DNA of 64,000 nt from JBDSSS01 sp963764195. GTDB taxonomy: Bacteria > Actinomycetota > Actinomycetes > Actinomycetales > Dermatophilaceae. The DNA lies in NCBI GenBank assembly GCA_963764195.1, contig CAVXRG010000007.1, forward strand, positions 62,001 to 126,000, given 5' to 3'. The notes below the pieces were generated by a model. The model was not told where the DNA came from and ran no database searches. It saw only the letters and a list, made by a program, of their open reading frames with translations. Every line of letters begins with the position of its first letter. Within the stretch, counting starts at the first letter, position 1. This document shows, in pieces, positions 36,102 to 46,370 of the stretch. Made by a program: the position numbers and the translations under genes.

Positions 36102-37533
36102 GGGTCTCCTCCTTGGCGTTGGAGCTCGTGGTGGTGCTCGACGTGACGCTCGAGGGGACGGCGGCCCGCGGCGCACCCGCGAGGGCGGGCGTGCGGTCGG
36201 GCTCGACGAGACGCTGACCGGGCAGCGGGGGCACGGGGTAGCCGTCCTCGAAGGGGTCGATCTCCTCGGGCGGTTCGACGTCGAGCGCGGCCTCGCGGGC
36301 GGCCCGGCGGTCGTCCCAGACCCAGGCGGCGGCCAGCGCGATGACGGCGACGATGCTGACGATCACGACGGTCGCGACGGACAGCTCGCGCCCGGCGATG
36401 GTCAGCTGGGCGTCACCGAGGAAGCCGAGCTGCGCGCCGCGGATGAACGCGACCGCGACGACCCAGGCGAGGGTGATCGGGATGAGGAAACGCCAGCCGA
36501 AGCGCATGAACTGGTCGTAGCGCACGCGCGGCAGCGAGCCGCGGAGCCAGACGAAGATGAACATGAAGGTCCACAGCTTGGCGGTGAACCAGAGGATCCC
36601 CCACCAGCCGCCGTTGAACATGCCGTCGTTGATCGAGGCGATGAACGGCGGGGCCATCCAGCCGCCGAGGAACATCGTCGTGGCGAGCGCGGCGACGGTG
36701 AACATGTTGACGTACTCACCGAGGAAGAACATCGCGAAGCGCATCGAGGAGTACTCGGTGTGGAAGCCACCGGTCAGCTCGCCCTCGCCCTCGGCGAGGT
36801 CGAAGGGCAGCCGGTTGGTCTCGCCGACCATGGTGATGAGGTAGACGACGAACGAGAAGAACGCGGGGAGGATGTACCAGAGCGAGCTCTGCGAGGCGAC
36901 GATCTGCGAGGTGCTCATCGAGCCGCTGTAGAGGAAGATCGCGACGAGCGAGAGCCCCATCGCGATCTCGTAGGAGATCACCTGGGCCGTCGAGCGCAGG
37001 CCACCGAGCAGCGGGTAGGTCGAGCCGGAGCTCCAGCCCGCGAGCACGATCCCGTAGACGCCGACGGATGCGACCGCGAGGACGAGCAGCACGGCGACGG
37101 GGACGTCGGTGATCTGCAGCGGCGTCTCGTGGCCGAAGATCGACACGGTCCCGCCGATCGGGATGATCGAGAAGGCGACGAAGGCCATCGTCGCGGTGAT
37201 GAGCGGCGCGAGCGTGTAGATGAACTTGTCGGCCGCGGCCGGCGTGATGTCCTCCTTGAGCATCGACTTCATGCCGTCGGCGAGGGTCTGGAGCAGACCG
37301 AAGGGGCCGTTGCGGTTCGGGCCCGGGCGCTGCTGCATGCGGCCGATGACGCGCCGCTCGAACCAGATGACGAGCAGCGTGGAGACGAGCAGGTAGACGA
37401 AGACCCCGACGGCCTTGATCAGGGCCACCCACCAGGGGGTGTCGGAGAAGTCGGCCGACGGGTTGTCGTTGGCCGGCAGCGCGGTCAGCAGCTGGTATGC
37501 CGCTGGGTTGCCGAGTGCGAGCGTGAGGCTCAC
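36094..37533 (-). CDS. nuoH: NADH-quinone oxidoreductase subunit H (complete cluster)
   Basis: 479 aa. Canonical quinone-chamber features: ERRVIGRMQQRPGPNRNGPFG near the N-terminus and PFDLAEGEGELTGGFHTEYSS in the acidic loop. About eight helices, then a hydrophilic tail of some 90 residues rich in Pro/Ser/Thr. GTG start (VSLTLALGNPAAYQ) in a GTGA overlap with nuoG. Confidence 0.95.
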   Translation of the reverse strand: MSLTLALGNPAAYQLLTALPANDNPSADFSDTPWWVALIKAVGVFVYLLVSTLLVIWFERRVIGRMQQRPGPNRNGPFGLLQTLADGMKSMLKEDITPAAADKFIYTLAPLITATMAFVAFSIIPIGGTVSIFGHETPLQITDVPVAVLLVLAVASVGVYGIVLAGWSSGSTYPLLGGLRSTAQVISYEIAMGLSLVAIFLYSGSMSTSQIVASQSSLWYILPAFFSFVVYLITMVGETNRLPFDLAEGEGELTGGFHTEYSSMRFAMFFLGEYVNMFTVAALATTMFLGGWMAPPFIASINDGMFNGGWWGILWFTAKLWTFMFIFVWLRGSLPRVRYDQFMRFGWRFLIPITLAWVVAVAFIRGAQLGFLGDAQLTIAGRELSVATVVIVSIVAVIALAAAWVWDDRRAAREAALDVEPPEEIDPFEDGYPVPPLPGQRLVEPDRTPALAGAPRAAVPSSVTSSTTTSSNAKEETHG

Positions 37534-40055
37534 GCGACACCACCCTTCGTCACGGTGACCGGGTCGCCGGCGTCGACGCCGAGCTCCGGTCGAACGGAAC
37601 ATTCCCTGGAGTTGGTCGGCAGCCAGACGACGCCCTCGACCATGCCCTCGGTGACCACGACGGGCAGCGTGACGCTGCCGCGCGGACCGGTGACGGTGAG
37701 CGGGTCACCGACGGTGACCCCGAGGGCGACGGCCGAGGCCGGCGACACGCGGGCGACGGCGGCGGGCGCCGTGCCGGCGAGGAACGGCTCGCCGTCCTGC
37801 ATCCGGCCGGCGTCGAGCAGGCTGGCCCACGTCGCGAGGACGTAGGAGCCGGCGCCACCGGGCGCGGTCGTCGCGGCCGGGCCGGCCGCGACCGTCGGGG
37901 GCCCCGCGTCGCCGGCGCCACCGGCGGCGAGGTCGTCGCTCGTGGCCGGGCGGCCCTCGCGGCGGCCGAGTGCCTCGAGCTGGGCGTGGATCTCTGGCTG
38001 GGTGCGGGTCTCGAGGAAGAAGCCCATCTCGGAGGCGAGCATGTCGAGCGCGCGGTGGTCACTCACCGAGTTGCTGACGAGCGCCTCCTCGAACGGGCGC
38101 ACCCGCCCCTCCCAGTTGACGTAGGAGCCGGTCTTCTCGGACTGCGCGGCCACGGGGAGCACGACGTCGGCGACCGCGGTCACCGGCGACTCGCGCAGCT
38201 CGAGCGAGACGACGAACGCCCGGTCGAGGGCGGCAGCGGTCTCGGGGTGGCCGATGTCGGCCGGGTCGACCCCGCCGACGAGCAGGGCGTCGAGCTCACC
38301 GACAGCGGCCGCGTGGACGATGCCGGCCGTGTCGCGCGCGGCGGCGGTGGGCAGGTCGTCGACCTCCCAGACCGCGGCGACCTCGCCGCGGGCGGCGGAG
38401 TCGGAGACGGGACGTCCGCCGGGGAGCAGCCCGCCGAGCGCGCCGGCCTCGAGGGCGCCGCGCTCGCCGGCCCGTCGGGGCACCCACGCGAGGCGGGCAC
38501 CGGACCGGTCGGCGAGGGCCGCGGCCGCGGCGAGGGCACCGGGCGAGGTCGCCAGGCGCTCACCGACGAGGATGATGCCGCCCTCGGCGAGGGCGGCCGC
38601 AGCGGCAGCGCCGGCCTCGGTCGCGGTGAGGTCGTCGAGCACCCCGGCCTCGGCGCCCGGAGCGGTCGGCAGCACCGTGCCACCGACCTTCTCCAGGCCA
38701 CGCGTGGCGAAGGGGGCGACGGCATACACGCGCGTCTTGTGGTGCCGGAAGGCCTTGCGCAGGCGGAGGAAGACGATGGGCGACTCGTCCTCGGGCTCGA
38801 AGCCGACGAGCAGCACGGCGCCGGCCCGCTCGAGGTCGGCGTAGGTGACCGCTCCCCCGCCGGGACCGGTGGTGACGACGTGCTCCGCGAGGAAGGCGGC
38901 CTCCTCCTCGGAGTGCGGACGCGAACGGAAGTCGACGTCGTTGGTGCCGAGCACCGTCCGGGCGAACTTGCCGTAGGCGTAAGCGTCCTCGGTGCTGACG
39001 CGGCCACCGACGAGCACCCCCGCGCGGCGACCGGCGAGACCGGCGGCCGCGGCGGCCAGGGCCTCGGGCCAGCCGACGACCTTGAGCTCACCGCTCGCGT
39101 CGCGGACCATCGGCAGCTCGATCCGGTCCGGCAGCGTCGCGTAGGTGAAGGCCCAGCGGCCCTTGTCGCAGTTCCACTCCTCGTTGACCGCCCCGTCCTG
39201 CATCGCCATCCTGCGGAGCACGACACCGCGACGGTGGTCGGTGCGGATGGCGCAGCCGCTCGCGCAGTGCTCGCACACCGACGGCGTCGACACGAGGTCG
39301 AACGGGCGGGAGCGGAAGCGGTAGGCCGCGCCGGTCAGCGCGCCGACCGGGCAGATCTGGACGGTGTTGCCGGAGAAGTAGGACTCGAACGGCTTCTCCT
39401 CGTAGATCCCGATCTGCTGGAGGGCCCCGCGCTCGACGAGCGCGATGAACGGGTCGCCGGCGATCTGGTCGGAGAAGCGGGTGCAGCGGGCGCAGAGGAC
39501 GCAGCGCTCGCGGTCGAGCAGGACCTGCGAGGAGATGTTGATCGGCTTGGGGTAGGTGCGCTTGACGTCGTCGAAGCGCGACACGGCCCGGCCCGAGCTC
39601 ATCGCCTGGTTCTGCAGGGGGCACTCGCCGCCCTTGTCGCAGACCGGGCAGTCGAGCGGGTGGTTGATGAGCAGCAGCTCCATCACGCCCTGCTGCGCCT
39701 TGTCGGCGACTTTCGAGGTCGCCTGGGTGTTGACGACCATGCCTGCGGAGACGGCCATGGTGCACGAGGTCTGGGGCTTCGGCATCGGACGGACGTTGCC
39801 CTCGCGGTCGGGCATCGCGACGTCGACGAGGCACTGGCGGCAGGCGCCGACCGGGTCGAGCAGGGGGTGGTCGCAGAAGCGCGGGATCTCGATGCCCACG
39901 GTCTCGGCGGCGCGGATGACGAGGGTGCCCTTGGGCACGCTCACCTCGACGCCGTCGATGGTCAGGGTGACGTCGTCGGGGCGGTCCGGGACCTGGGCGT
40001 CGCCGCCCTTGTCGACGGCGTTGCCTCCCGCGCTGGGCGAGGTCGTGACGGTCAT
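37530..40055 (-). CDS. nuoG: NADH-quinone oxidoreductase subunit G (complete cluster)
   Basis: 841 aa. N-terminal [2Fe-2S] domain (CDHPLLDPVGACRQC with a later Cys), the His-Cys motif HPLDCPVCDKGGECPLQ, CVLCARC and CPVGALT clusters, then CEHCASGC for the additional cluster and a molybdopterin-type domain. The C-terminus carries a molydopterin-dinucleotide-binding-like beta domain. It passes electrons from NuoEF to NuoI. ATGA overlap with nuoF. Confidence 0.95.
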   Translation of the reverse strand: MTVTTSPSAGGNAVDKGGDAQVPDRPDDVTLTIDGVEVSVPKGTLVIRAAETVGIEIPRFCDHPLLDPVGACRQCLVDVAMPDREGNVRPMPKPQTSCTMAVSAGMVVNTQATSKVADKAQQGVMELLLINHPLDCPVCDKGGECPLQNQAMSSGRAVSRFDDVKRTYPKPINISSQVLLDRERCVLCARCTRFSDQIAGDPFIALVERGALQQIGIYEEKPFESYFSGNTVQICPVGALTGAAYRFRSRPFDLVSTPSVCEHCASGCAIRTDHRRGVVLRRMAMQDGAVNEEWNCDKGRWAFTYATLPDRIELPMVRDASGELKVVGWPEALAAAAAGLAGRRAGVLVGGRVSTEDAYAYGKFARTVLGTNDVDFRSRPHSEEEAAFLAEHVVTTGPGGGAVTYADLERAGAVLLVGFEPEDESPIVFLRLRKAFRHHKTRVYAVAPFATRGLEKVGGTVLPTAPGAEAGVLDDLTATEAGAAAAAALAEGGIILVGERLATSPGALAAAAALADRSGARLAWVPRRAGERGALEAGALGGLLPGGRPVSDSAARGEVAAVWEVDDLPTAAARDTAGIVHAAAVGELDALLVGGVDPADIGHPETAAALDRAFVVSLELRESPVTAVADVVLPVAAQSEKTGSYVNWEGRVRPFEEALVSNSVSDHRALDMLASEMGFFLETRTQPEIHAQLEALGRREGRPATSDDLAAGGAGDAGPPTVAAGPAATTAPGGAGSYVLATWASLLDAGRMQDGEPFLAGTAPAAVARVSPASAVALGVTVGDPLTVTGPRGSVTLPVVVTEGMVEGVVWLPTNSRECSVRPELGVDAGDPVTVTKGGVA

Positions 40056-41392
40056 GCGGACACCATCCCGGTGCTCTCCTTGGTCGTCGTGCTGGTGGTG
40101 GCGAACAGCACCGACCGCTCGGGCGGGAACAGCTCGTGGGCGGGGGTGTGCATGCCGGCCTCGAACTCCTCGCGGAAGTACTGGACCGCGGAGGTGATCG
40201 GGCTCGTCGCGGCGTCCCCGAGGGCGCAGAAGCTGCGCCCGAGGATGTTGTCACAGATGTCGACGAGCTTGTCGATGTCGTCCTGCGTGCCCTCACCGTT
40301 CTCGATGCGGGTCATGATCTGGCGCAGCCACCACGTGCCCTCACGGCACGGGGTGCACTTGCCACACGACTCGTGGGCGTAGAAGTCGGTCCAGCGCGAG
40401 ACCGCGCGGACGACCGAGACGGTCTCGTCGAAGACCTGGAGCGCACGGGTGCCGAGCATCGAGCCCGCCGCCGCCACCGAGTCGAAGTCGAGTGGCACGT
40501 CGAGGTGCTCCTCGGTGAAGATCGGGGTCGAGGAGCCGCCGGGAGTCCAGAACTTCAGTTTCCGGCCACCACGCATGCCTCCGGCCATCTCGACGAGCTC
40601 GCGCATCGTGATGCCGAGCGGGGCCTCGAACTGGCCGGGGTTGGTCACGTGGCCGGACAGGCTGAAGATGCCGAACCCGGTCGACTTCTCGGTGCCCATG
40701 CCCTTGAACCAGTCAGAGCCCTCGAGGATGATCCCGGGCACCGAGGCGATGGACTCGACGTTGTTGACCGACGTCGGGCGGGCGTAGAGGCCCGCGGCGC
40801 CGGGGAACGGCGGCTTGAGGCGGGGCTGGCCGCGACGACCCTCGAGGGAGTCGAGCAGCGCGGTCTCCTCGCCACAGATGTAGGCGCCGGCGCCGGCGTG
40901 CACGGTGATCTCGACCGTGACGCCCTTGCCACCGACGTTGTCACCGAGGTGTCCCGCGGCGCGGGCCTCCTCGACGGCACGGAGCAGCCGGCGGTAGACG
41001 TGCACGACCTCACCGCGCAGGTAGATGAAGGCGTGCTCGCAGCCGATCGCGTACGAGGAGATGGCCACCCCCTCGATGAGCGAGTGGGGGTTGGCCATCA
41101 TGAGCGGGACGTCCTTGCAGGTCCCCGGCTCGGACTCGTCGGCGTTGACGACGAGGTAGCGGGGGCCGCCGTCGGGCGGGCTCATGAACGACCACTTGAG
41201 GCCGGTCGGGAAGCCGGCGCCGCCGCGGCCGCGGATGCTCGAGTCCTTGACGGCGCCGAGCACCTCCGCCGGGGTCATCGTGAGCGCCTTCTCGAGCGCG
41301 CGGTAGCCACCCTCGCGCTCGTAGGTGGCGAGGGTCCAGGACTGCGGGTCGTCCCAGAACTTCGTGAGGATCGGGGTGAGCTTGTCGGTCAC
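40052..41392 (-). CDS. nuoF: NADH-quinone oxidoreductase subunit F (NADH/FMN-binding)
   Basis: 446 aa. GRGGAGFPTGLKWSF (NADH/FMN site), NADESEPGTCKDVPLM (FMN), GAGAYICGEETALLDSLEG and the [4Fe-4S] N3 ligands CGKCTPCREG plus the later Cys in FCALGDAA are intact. It accepts hydride from NADH. This subunit has no counterpart in the nuo2 cluster. GTG start (VTDKLTPIL) in a GTGA overlap with nuoE. Confidence 0.95.
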   Translation of the reverse strand: MTDKLTPILTKFWDDPQSWTLATYEREGGYRALEKALTMTPAEVLGAVKDSSIRGRGGAGFPTGLKWSFMSPPDGGPRYLVVNADESEPGTCKDVPLMMANPHSLIEGVAISSYAIGCEHAFIYLRGEVVHVYRRLLRAVEEARAAGHLGDNVGGKGVTVEITVHAGAGAYICGEETALLDSLEGRRGQPRLKPPFPGAAGLYARPTSVNNVESIASVPGIILEGSDWFKGMGTEKSTGFGIFSLSGHVTNPGQFEAPLGITMRELVEMAGGMRGGRKLKFWTPGGSSTPIFTEEHLDVPLDFDSVAAAGSMLGTRALQVFDETVSVVRAVSRWTDFYAHESCGKCTPCREGTWWLRQIMTRIENGEGTQDDIDKLVDICDNILGRSFCALGDAATSPITSAVQYFREEFEAGMHTPAHELFPPERSVLFATTSTTTKESTGMVSA

Positions 41393-42155
41393 GTCGCGTC
41401 CTTCCCGTCCGTGCGGCTGGAGCTGCTGCGGCTGGACCCGAGGGCGCCGGCGCCCTCGGGGGCGACCCAGCCGTTGTCCTTGGCGATGCGCAGCCCGAGG
41501 AGCGAGGCCGGCCCGGCCCCGACGCCCTCGTCGGCGTGCCCGTCGTTGAAGCCCGCGAGCACGCGCGAGACCTCCTTGAAGCTGCAGACCCGGTCGGCGC
41601 CGCGCGTGGGCGCGACGTCCTTGCCGGCCCGCAGGTCGTCGACGAGCTGGACCGTCGACTCCGGGGTCTGGTTGTCGAAGAACTCCCAGTTGGTCATCAC
41701 GACCGGGGCGTAGTCGCACGCCGCGTTGCACTCGATCCGCTCGAGGGTCACGACGCCGTCCTCGGTCGTCTCGTCGTGGCCGACGCCGAGGTGGTCCGAG
41801 ACCGTGTCCCAGATCTGGTCGCCGCCCATGATCGCGCAGAGCGTGTTGGTGCACACTCCGACGGTGTACTTGCCGTTGGGGTGGCGCTTGTACTGGGTGT
41901 AGAAGGTCGCGACCCCGCTCACCTCGGCCTCGGTGAGGTCGAGGACCTCGGCGCAGAAGGTGATGCCCCGCCCGGCGACGTAGCCGTCGACGGACTGGAC
42001 GAGGTGGAGCAGCGGGAGCAGCGCCGACCGCTTCTGCGGGTAGCGGGCGATGACCTCCGCCGCGTCGACGCGCAGCTGGGCGAGGACGTCCGTGGGGAAC
42101 GGCTCCTTCGACTCGGCGCTGACGGTGAAGTAGCCGGACGCGTCATGAGCTCCGC

Positions 42156-42159
<4 letters not shown>
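41389..42159 (-). CDS. nuoE: NADH-quinone oxidoreductase subunit E ([2Fe-2S] thioredoxin fold)
   Basis: 256 aa. [2Fe-2S] N1a ligands in CTNTLC and CNAACDYAP, after a helical N-terminal part ending EVSGVATFYTQYKRHP. About 60 extra C-terminal residues, Ser/Gly rich, go beyond the usual fold. ATG start in an ATGA-type overlap with nuoD. Confidence 0.95.
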
Positions 42160-43564
<1,405 letters not shown>

Positions 43565-43565
<1 letters not shown>

Positions 43566-44344
43566 CAGTTGTACGACCTCCGCTGGTCCGGCGGCGGGAC
43601 GGTGGCCCCCTTGTACTCGACGGGGATGCCGCCGAGGGGGTAGTCCTTCCGCTGCGGGTGGCCCGGCCAGTCGTCGGGCATGAGGATCCGGGTCAGGGCC
43701 GGGTGTCCGTCGAACTCGATCCCGAACATGTCCCACGTCTCGCGCTCGTGCCAGTCGTTGGCCGGGTACACGGAGACGATGGACTGGATGTGGCGGTCGT
43801 CGTCGGGGCACGAGGCCTCGAGCCGGACGCGCCGACCTCCGTGGGTGATCGAGAGCAGGTGGTAGACCGCGTGCAGCTCCTCGCCGAGGCGGTCCGGGTA
43901 GTGCACGCCGGAGACCCCGGTGCACATCTCGAAGCGCAGCGCGGGGTCGTCACGCATCACCTGGGCCACCTGGCGCAGGTGCTGGCGCTGCACGTGGATG
44001 GTCATCTCGCCGCGGTCGATGACGACCTCACGGACCGCCTCGGCATACGACGCCGTGCCGCCGACGAGCGCGCGCTCGAGGTGGTCGGCGATCTCGTCGA
44101 AGTAGCCGCCGAAAGGCCGCTGCGCGGCGCCGGCGACGAGGATCGGACGCTGCAGACCGGCATACCCCGTCGTGTCACCACCCTGGGTGGCACCGAACAT
44201 CCCGGTGCGCATCCCGACGAGCTGGGGCTCGGAGACGCCGGCCTCGCGGCGCAGCTCGATCTCGGCGGGCGTCAGGCCGGAGGTCTGGTCGGTCGTCGTG
44301 TCCTCGCCGACGGCGGGGTTCTTGAGGTCGTCCTTCTCCGTCAC
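43565..44344 (-). CDS. nuoC: NADH-quinone oxidoreductase subunit C (complete cluster)
   Basis: 259 aa. The core contains FEMCTGVSGVHYP, YHLLSITHGGRRVRLE and the signature WHERETWDMFGIEFDGHPALTRILMPDDW. An N-terminal extension of about 70 residues is longer than in the 181-aa nuo2 copy. GTG start (VTEKDDLKN) in a GTGA overlap with nuoB. Confidence 0.94.
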
Positions 44345-44895
44345 GCGAGGAGCCCCTTCATCTGGTGGGTCGGGGTCGCCGAGAGGGCCGCGGCCTCGGC
44401 CGCCTTGGCGGCGTTCTCGCGGTTGACGCCGAGCGGGGTGCTCTCGATCTGGTGGTGCAGCTCGATGATCGCGTTGAGCAGCATCTGCGGGCGCGGGGGG
44501 CAGCCGGGCAGGTAGATGTCGACGGGGATGATGTGGTCGACGCCCTGGACGATCGCGTAGTTGTTGAACATGCCGCCCGAGCTGGCGCAGACGCCCATCG
44601 AGATGACCCACTTGGGGTTGGGCATCTGGTCGTAGACCTGGCGCACCACGGGGGCCATCTTCTGGCTGACGCGGCCGGCGACGATCATCAGGTCGGCCTG
44701 GCGCGGCGTCGCGGAGAACCGCTCCATGCCGAAGCGGGCGATGTCGTAGTCCGGCGTGCCGACGGCCATCATCTCGATCGCGCAGCACGCGAGCCCGAAG
44801 GTCGCGGGCCAGATCGAGGCCTTGCGCATGTAGCCGGCGAGGCCCTCGACCGTCGAGAGCAGGAAGCCGGCGGGGAGCTTCTCTTCGAGACCCAT
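44341..44895 (-). CDS. nuoB: NADH-quinone oxidoreductase subunit B (N2 cluster, complete cluster)
   Basis: 184 aa. N2 ligands Cys37, Cys38 (GLACCAIE), Cys103 (GVCASSGG) and Cys132 (LPGCPPRP) are present. It has a GGAGAA Shine-Dalgarno in the 9-base gap after nuoA. Close in length and motif to the nuo2 copy but clearly a separate paralogue. Confidence 0.96.
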   Translation of the reverse strand: MGLEEKLPAGFLLSTVEGLAGYMRKASIWPATFGLACCAIEMMAVGTPDYDIARFGMERFSATPRQADLMIVAGRVSQKMAPVVRQVYDQMPNPKWVISMGVCASSGGMFNNYAIVQGVDHIIPVDIYLPGCPPRPQMLLNAIIELHHQIESTPLGVNRENAAKAAEAAALSATPTHQMKGLLA

Positions 44896-44904
44896 GGTTT
44901 CTCC

Positions 44905-45267
44905 TTAGTCCCAGTCCAGCCCGCCGCGACGCCAGACGTAGGCGTAGGCGACGAAGACCGTGAGGATGAACAGGACCATCTCGATGAGCGCGAAGAGGCC
45001 CAGCTTGTTGAAGGCGACCGCGAAGGGGTAGAGGAACACCGATTCGATGTCGAAGATGATGAAGAGCATCGCCGTCAGGTAGTACTTGATCGGGACGCGG
45101 CCTCCACCGGCGGCCTGGGGAGTCGGCTGGATGCCGCACTCGTAGGCCTCGAGCTTGGCGCGGTTGTAGCGTTTCGGGCCCACGACGAGGGACGTGCCGA
45201 CCGACAACGCGGCGAACGCGAAGCCCAGGCCCAGCATGAACAGAATCGGGACGTAGGGCTGGTTCAT
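44905..45267 (-). CDS. nuoA: NADH-quinone oxidoreductase subunit A (first gene of complete nuo operon)
   Basis: 120 aa, three membrane helices. YECGIQPTPQA, IKYYLTAMLFIIFDIESVFLYPFAVAF and LIEMVLFILTVFVAYAYVW are classic NuoA. It opens a 14-gene minus-strand operon in the standard A-to-N order. The 299-bp upstream spacer holds a promoter and a Rex-type operator, so control by the cellular NADH/NAD+ ratio is likely. Confidence 0.96.
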   Translation of the reverse strand: MNQPYVPILFMLGLGFAFAALSVGTSLVVGPKRYNRAKLEAYECGIQPTPQAAGGGRVPIKYYLTAMLFIIFDIESVFLYPFAVAFNKLGLFALIEMVLFILTVFVAYAYVWRRGGLDWD

Positions 45268-45435
45268 CCTTCGTCACTTCCCTTTCGGTCACGGCGGACG
45301 CTCGGCGCACCCATCCTAGGGGCGAGCCCGACGGTCGCGCTCACAGTCGCGCCCGGGGTGGCTCCGCCCCGGACCGTGGCGCCGGCAGCGCTCGACCTGC
45401 TCATGTCTCCCCGCATCGTTCGGCCCGAGGGCCGC

Positions 45436-45453
45436 TTGTGAAGCACTTCACGA
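45436..45453. promoter_or_regulatory. Rex-type operator upstream of the complete nuo operon
   Basis: TTGTGAAGCACTTCACGA is a near-perfect inverted repeat (GTGAAG-CA-CTTCAC) that differs from the Rex operator form TTGTGAANNNNTTCACAA at one base. Rex is the NADH/NAD+-sensing repressor of respiratory genes in actinobacteria. The site lies a few bases after the -10 box of the nuoA promoter, over the expected transcription start, a classic repressing position. Confidence 0.78.
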
Positions 45454-45465
45454 ACTACCTGCCGG

Positions 45466-45495
45466 AGTCTATTCCCGCCCTTTCGCCCTTGTCAG
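45466..45495 (-). promoter_or_regulatory. Promoter of the complete nuo operon
   Basis: On the minus strand CTGACA (45490-45495) and TAGACT (45466-45471) form a -35/-10 pair with an 18-base spacer, close to the TTGACA/TANNNT actinobacterial housekeeping pattern. Predicted start near 45459, giving a leader of about 190 bases to nuoA. The Rex-type operator follows directly. Confidence 0.62.
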
Positions 45496-45496
45496 A

Positions 45497-45510
45497 TGAG
45501 GCATGCCTAA
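45497..45510. promoter_or_regulatory. Palindrome next to the nuo -35 box
   Basis: TGAGGCATGCCTAA has the perfect core AGGCATGCCT and flanks the -35 box. It loosely recalls DtxR/IdeR iron boxes (CCTAACCT follows), but the spacing is off. The regulator is unknown. Confidence 0.35.
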
Positions 45511-45566
45511 CCTGCGCGCCGATCCGCCGACAATCCGACGAGGCCCCGTCGCCCCGGTGGCCGGGG

Positions 45567-46259
45567 TCAGCGCTTGACCGCCGTGTGCAGCGCGACGACG
45601 CCGCCCGTGAGGTTGGTCCAGCCGACCTGGCTCCACCCGGCCGCCTCGACGGTGCGCGCGAGCTCGCCCTGCGGCGGCCAGGCCCGGATCGACTCGGCGA
45701 GGTAGACATAGGACTCCGGGTTGGACGAGGTCCGGCGGGCCACGCTCGGCAGGGCCCGCATGAGGTAGTTGGTGTAGACGGTGCGGAAGGCCTTGTTGAC
45801 CGGCTGGCTGAACTCACAGACGACGAGGCGGCCACCGGGCCTGGTCACCCGGAGGAACTCGCGCAGCGCGACGGCCGGGTCGGCGACGTTGCGCAGCCCG
45901 AAGCTCATCGTCACGACGTCGAAGCTCGCGTCGGCGAACGGCAGGCGCATCGCGTCGGCCGCGGTGAACGCCATGTCGGGACGGCGCCGACGCCCGACAC
46001 GGAGCATGCCGAGCGAGAAGTCGGCGGGGACGACCTCGATCTCCTGGTCGGCCCACGGCTCGCTCGAGGTCCCCGTGCCGGCGGCGATGTCGAGGATCCG
46101 CTCCCCCGGCTTCGCAGCCACCTTCGCGACGACCGCGCGGCGCCACAGCCGGTCCTGACCGAGGGAGAGGACGTCGTTGGTGACGTCGTACTTCTCGGCC
46201 ACGGTGTCGAACATCGAGGCGACGTCGACGGGCTTCTTGTCCAGCTGTGCACGCGTCAT
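45567..46259 (-). CDS. menG: Demethylmenaquinone methyltransferase
   Basis: 230 aa UbiE/MenG family. FDTVAEKYDVTNDVLSLGQDRLWRR at the N-terminus, SAM motif I LDIAAGTGTSSEPW (about 57), MSFGLRNVADPAVALREFLRVTRPGGRLVVCEFSQP and the C-terminal GGVVALHTAVK are all diagnostic. It performs the last methylation of menaquinone. ATG at 46259 with GAGGA upstream. Divergent from menF across a 111-bp spacer and reading towards the nuo operon. Confidence 0.96.
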   Translation of the reverse strand: MTRAQLDKKPVDVASMFDTVAEKYDVTNDVLSLGQDRLWRRAVVAKVAAKPGERILDIAAGTGTSSEPWADQEIEVVPADFSLGMLRVGRRRRPDMAFTAADAMRLPFADASFDVVTMSFGLRNVADPAVALREFLRVTRPGGRLVVCEFSQPVNKAFRTVYTNYLMRALPSVARRTSSNPESYVYLAESIRAWPPQGELARTVEAAGWSQVGWTNLTGGVVALHTAVKR

Positions 46260-46356
46260 GACGTCATCCTCGCACCCACCTCGGGCTCCGCGGTGTCAGG
46301 TGGCGGGCGGACGGGTGGGGCCGGCGACCGTGAACTCCCGCACGGCCCGCCGGTCG

Positions 46357-46362
46357 TAGCAT
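46357..46362 (+). promoter_or_regulatory. Possible -10 box TAGCAT of menF
   Basis: TAGCAT (TANNNT form) ends 8 bases before the menF ATG at 46371, and no Shine-Dalgarno lies between them. A leaderless or nearly leaderless transcript is possible. Confidence 0.4.
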
Positions 46363-46370
46363 TGCAAGCG

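Noticed and set aside
45497..45516. DtxR/IdeR iron box
   Set aside because: Only about two thirds of positions fit and the palindrome centre is displaced; kept as an unassigned palindrome.
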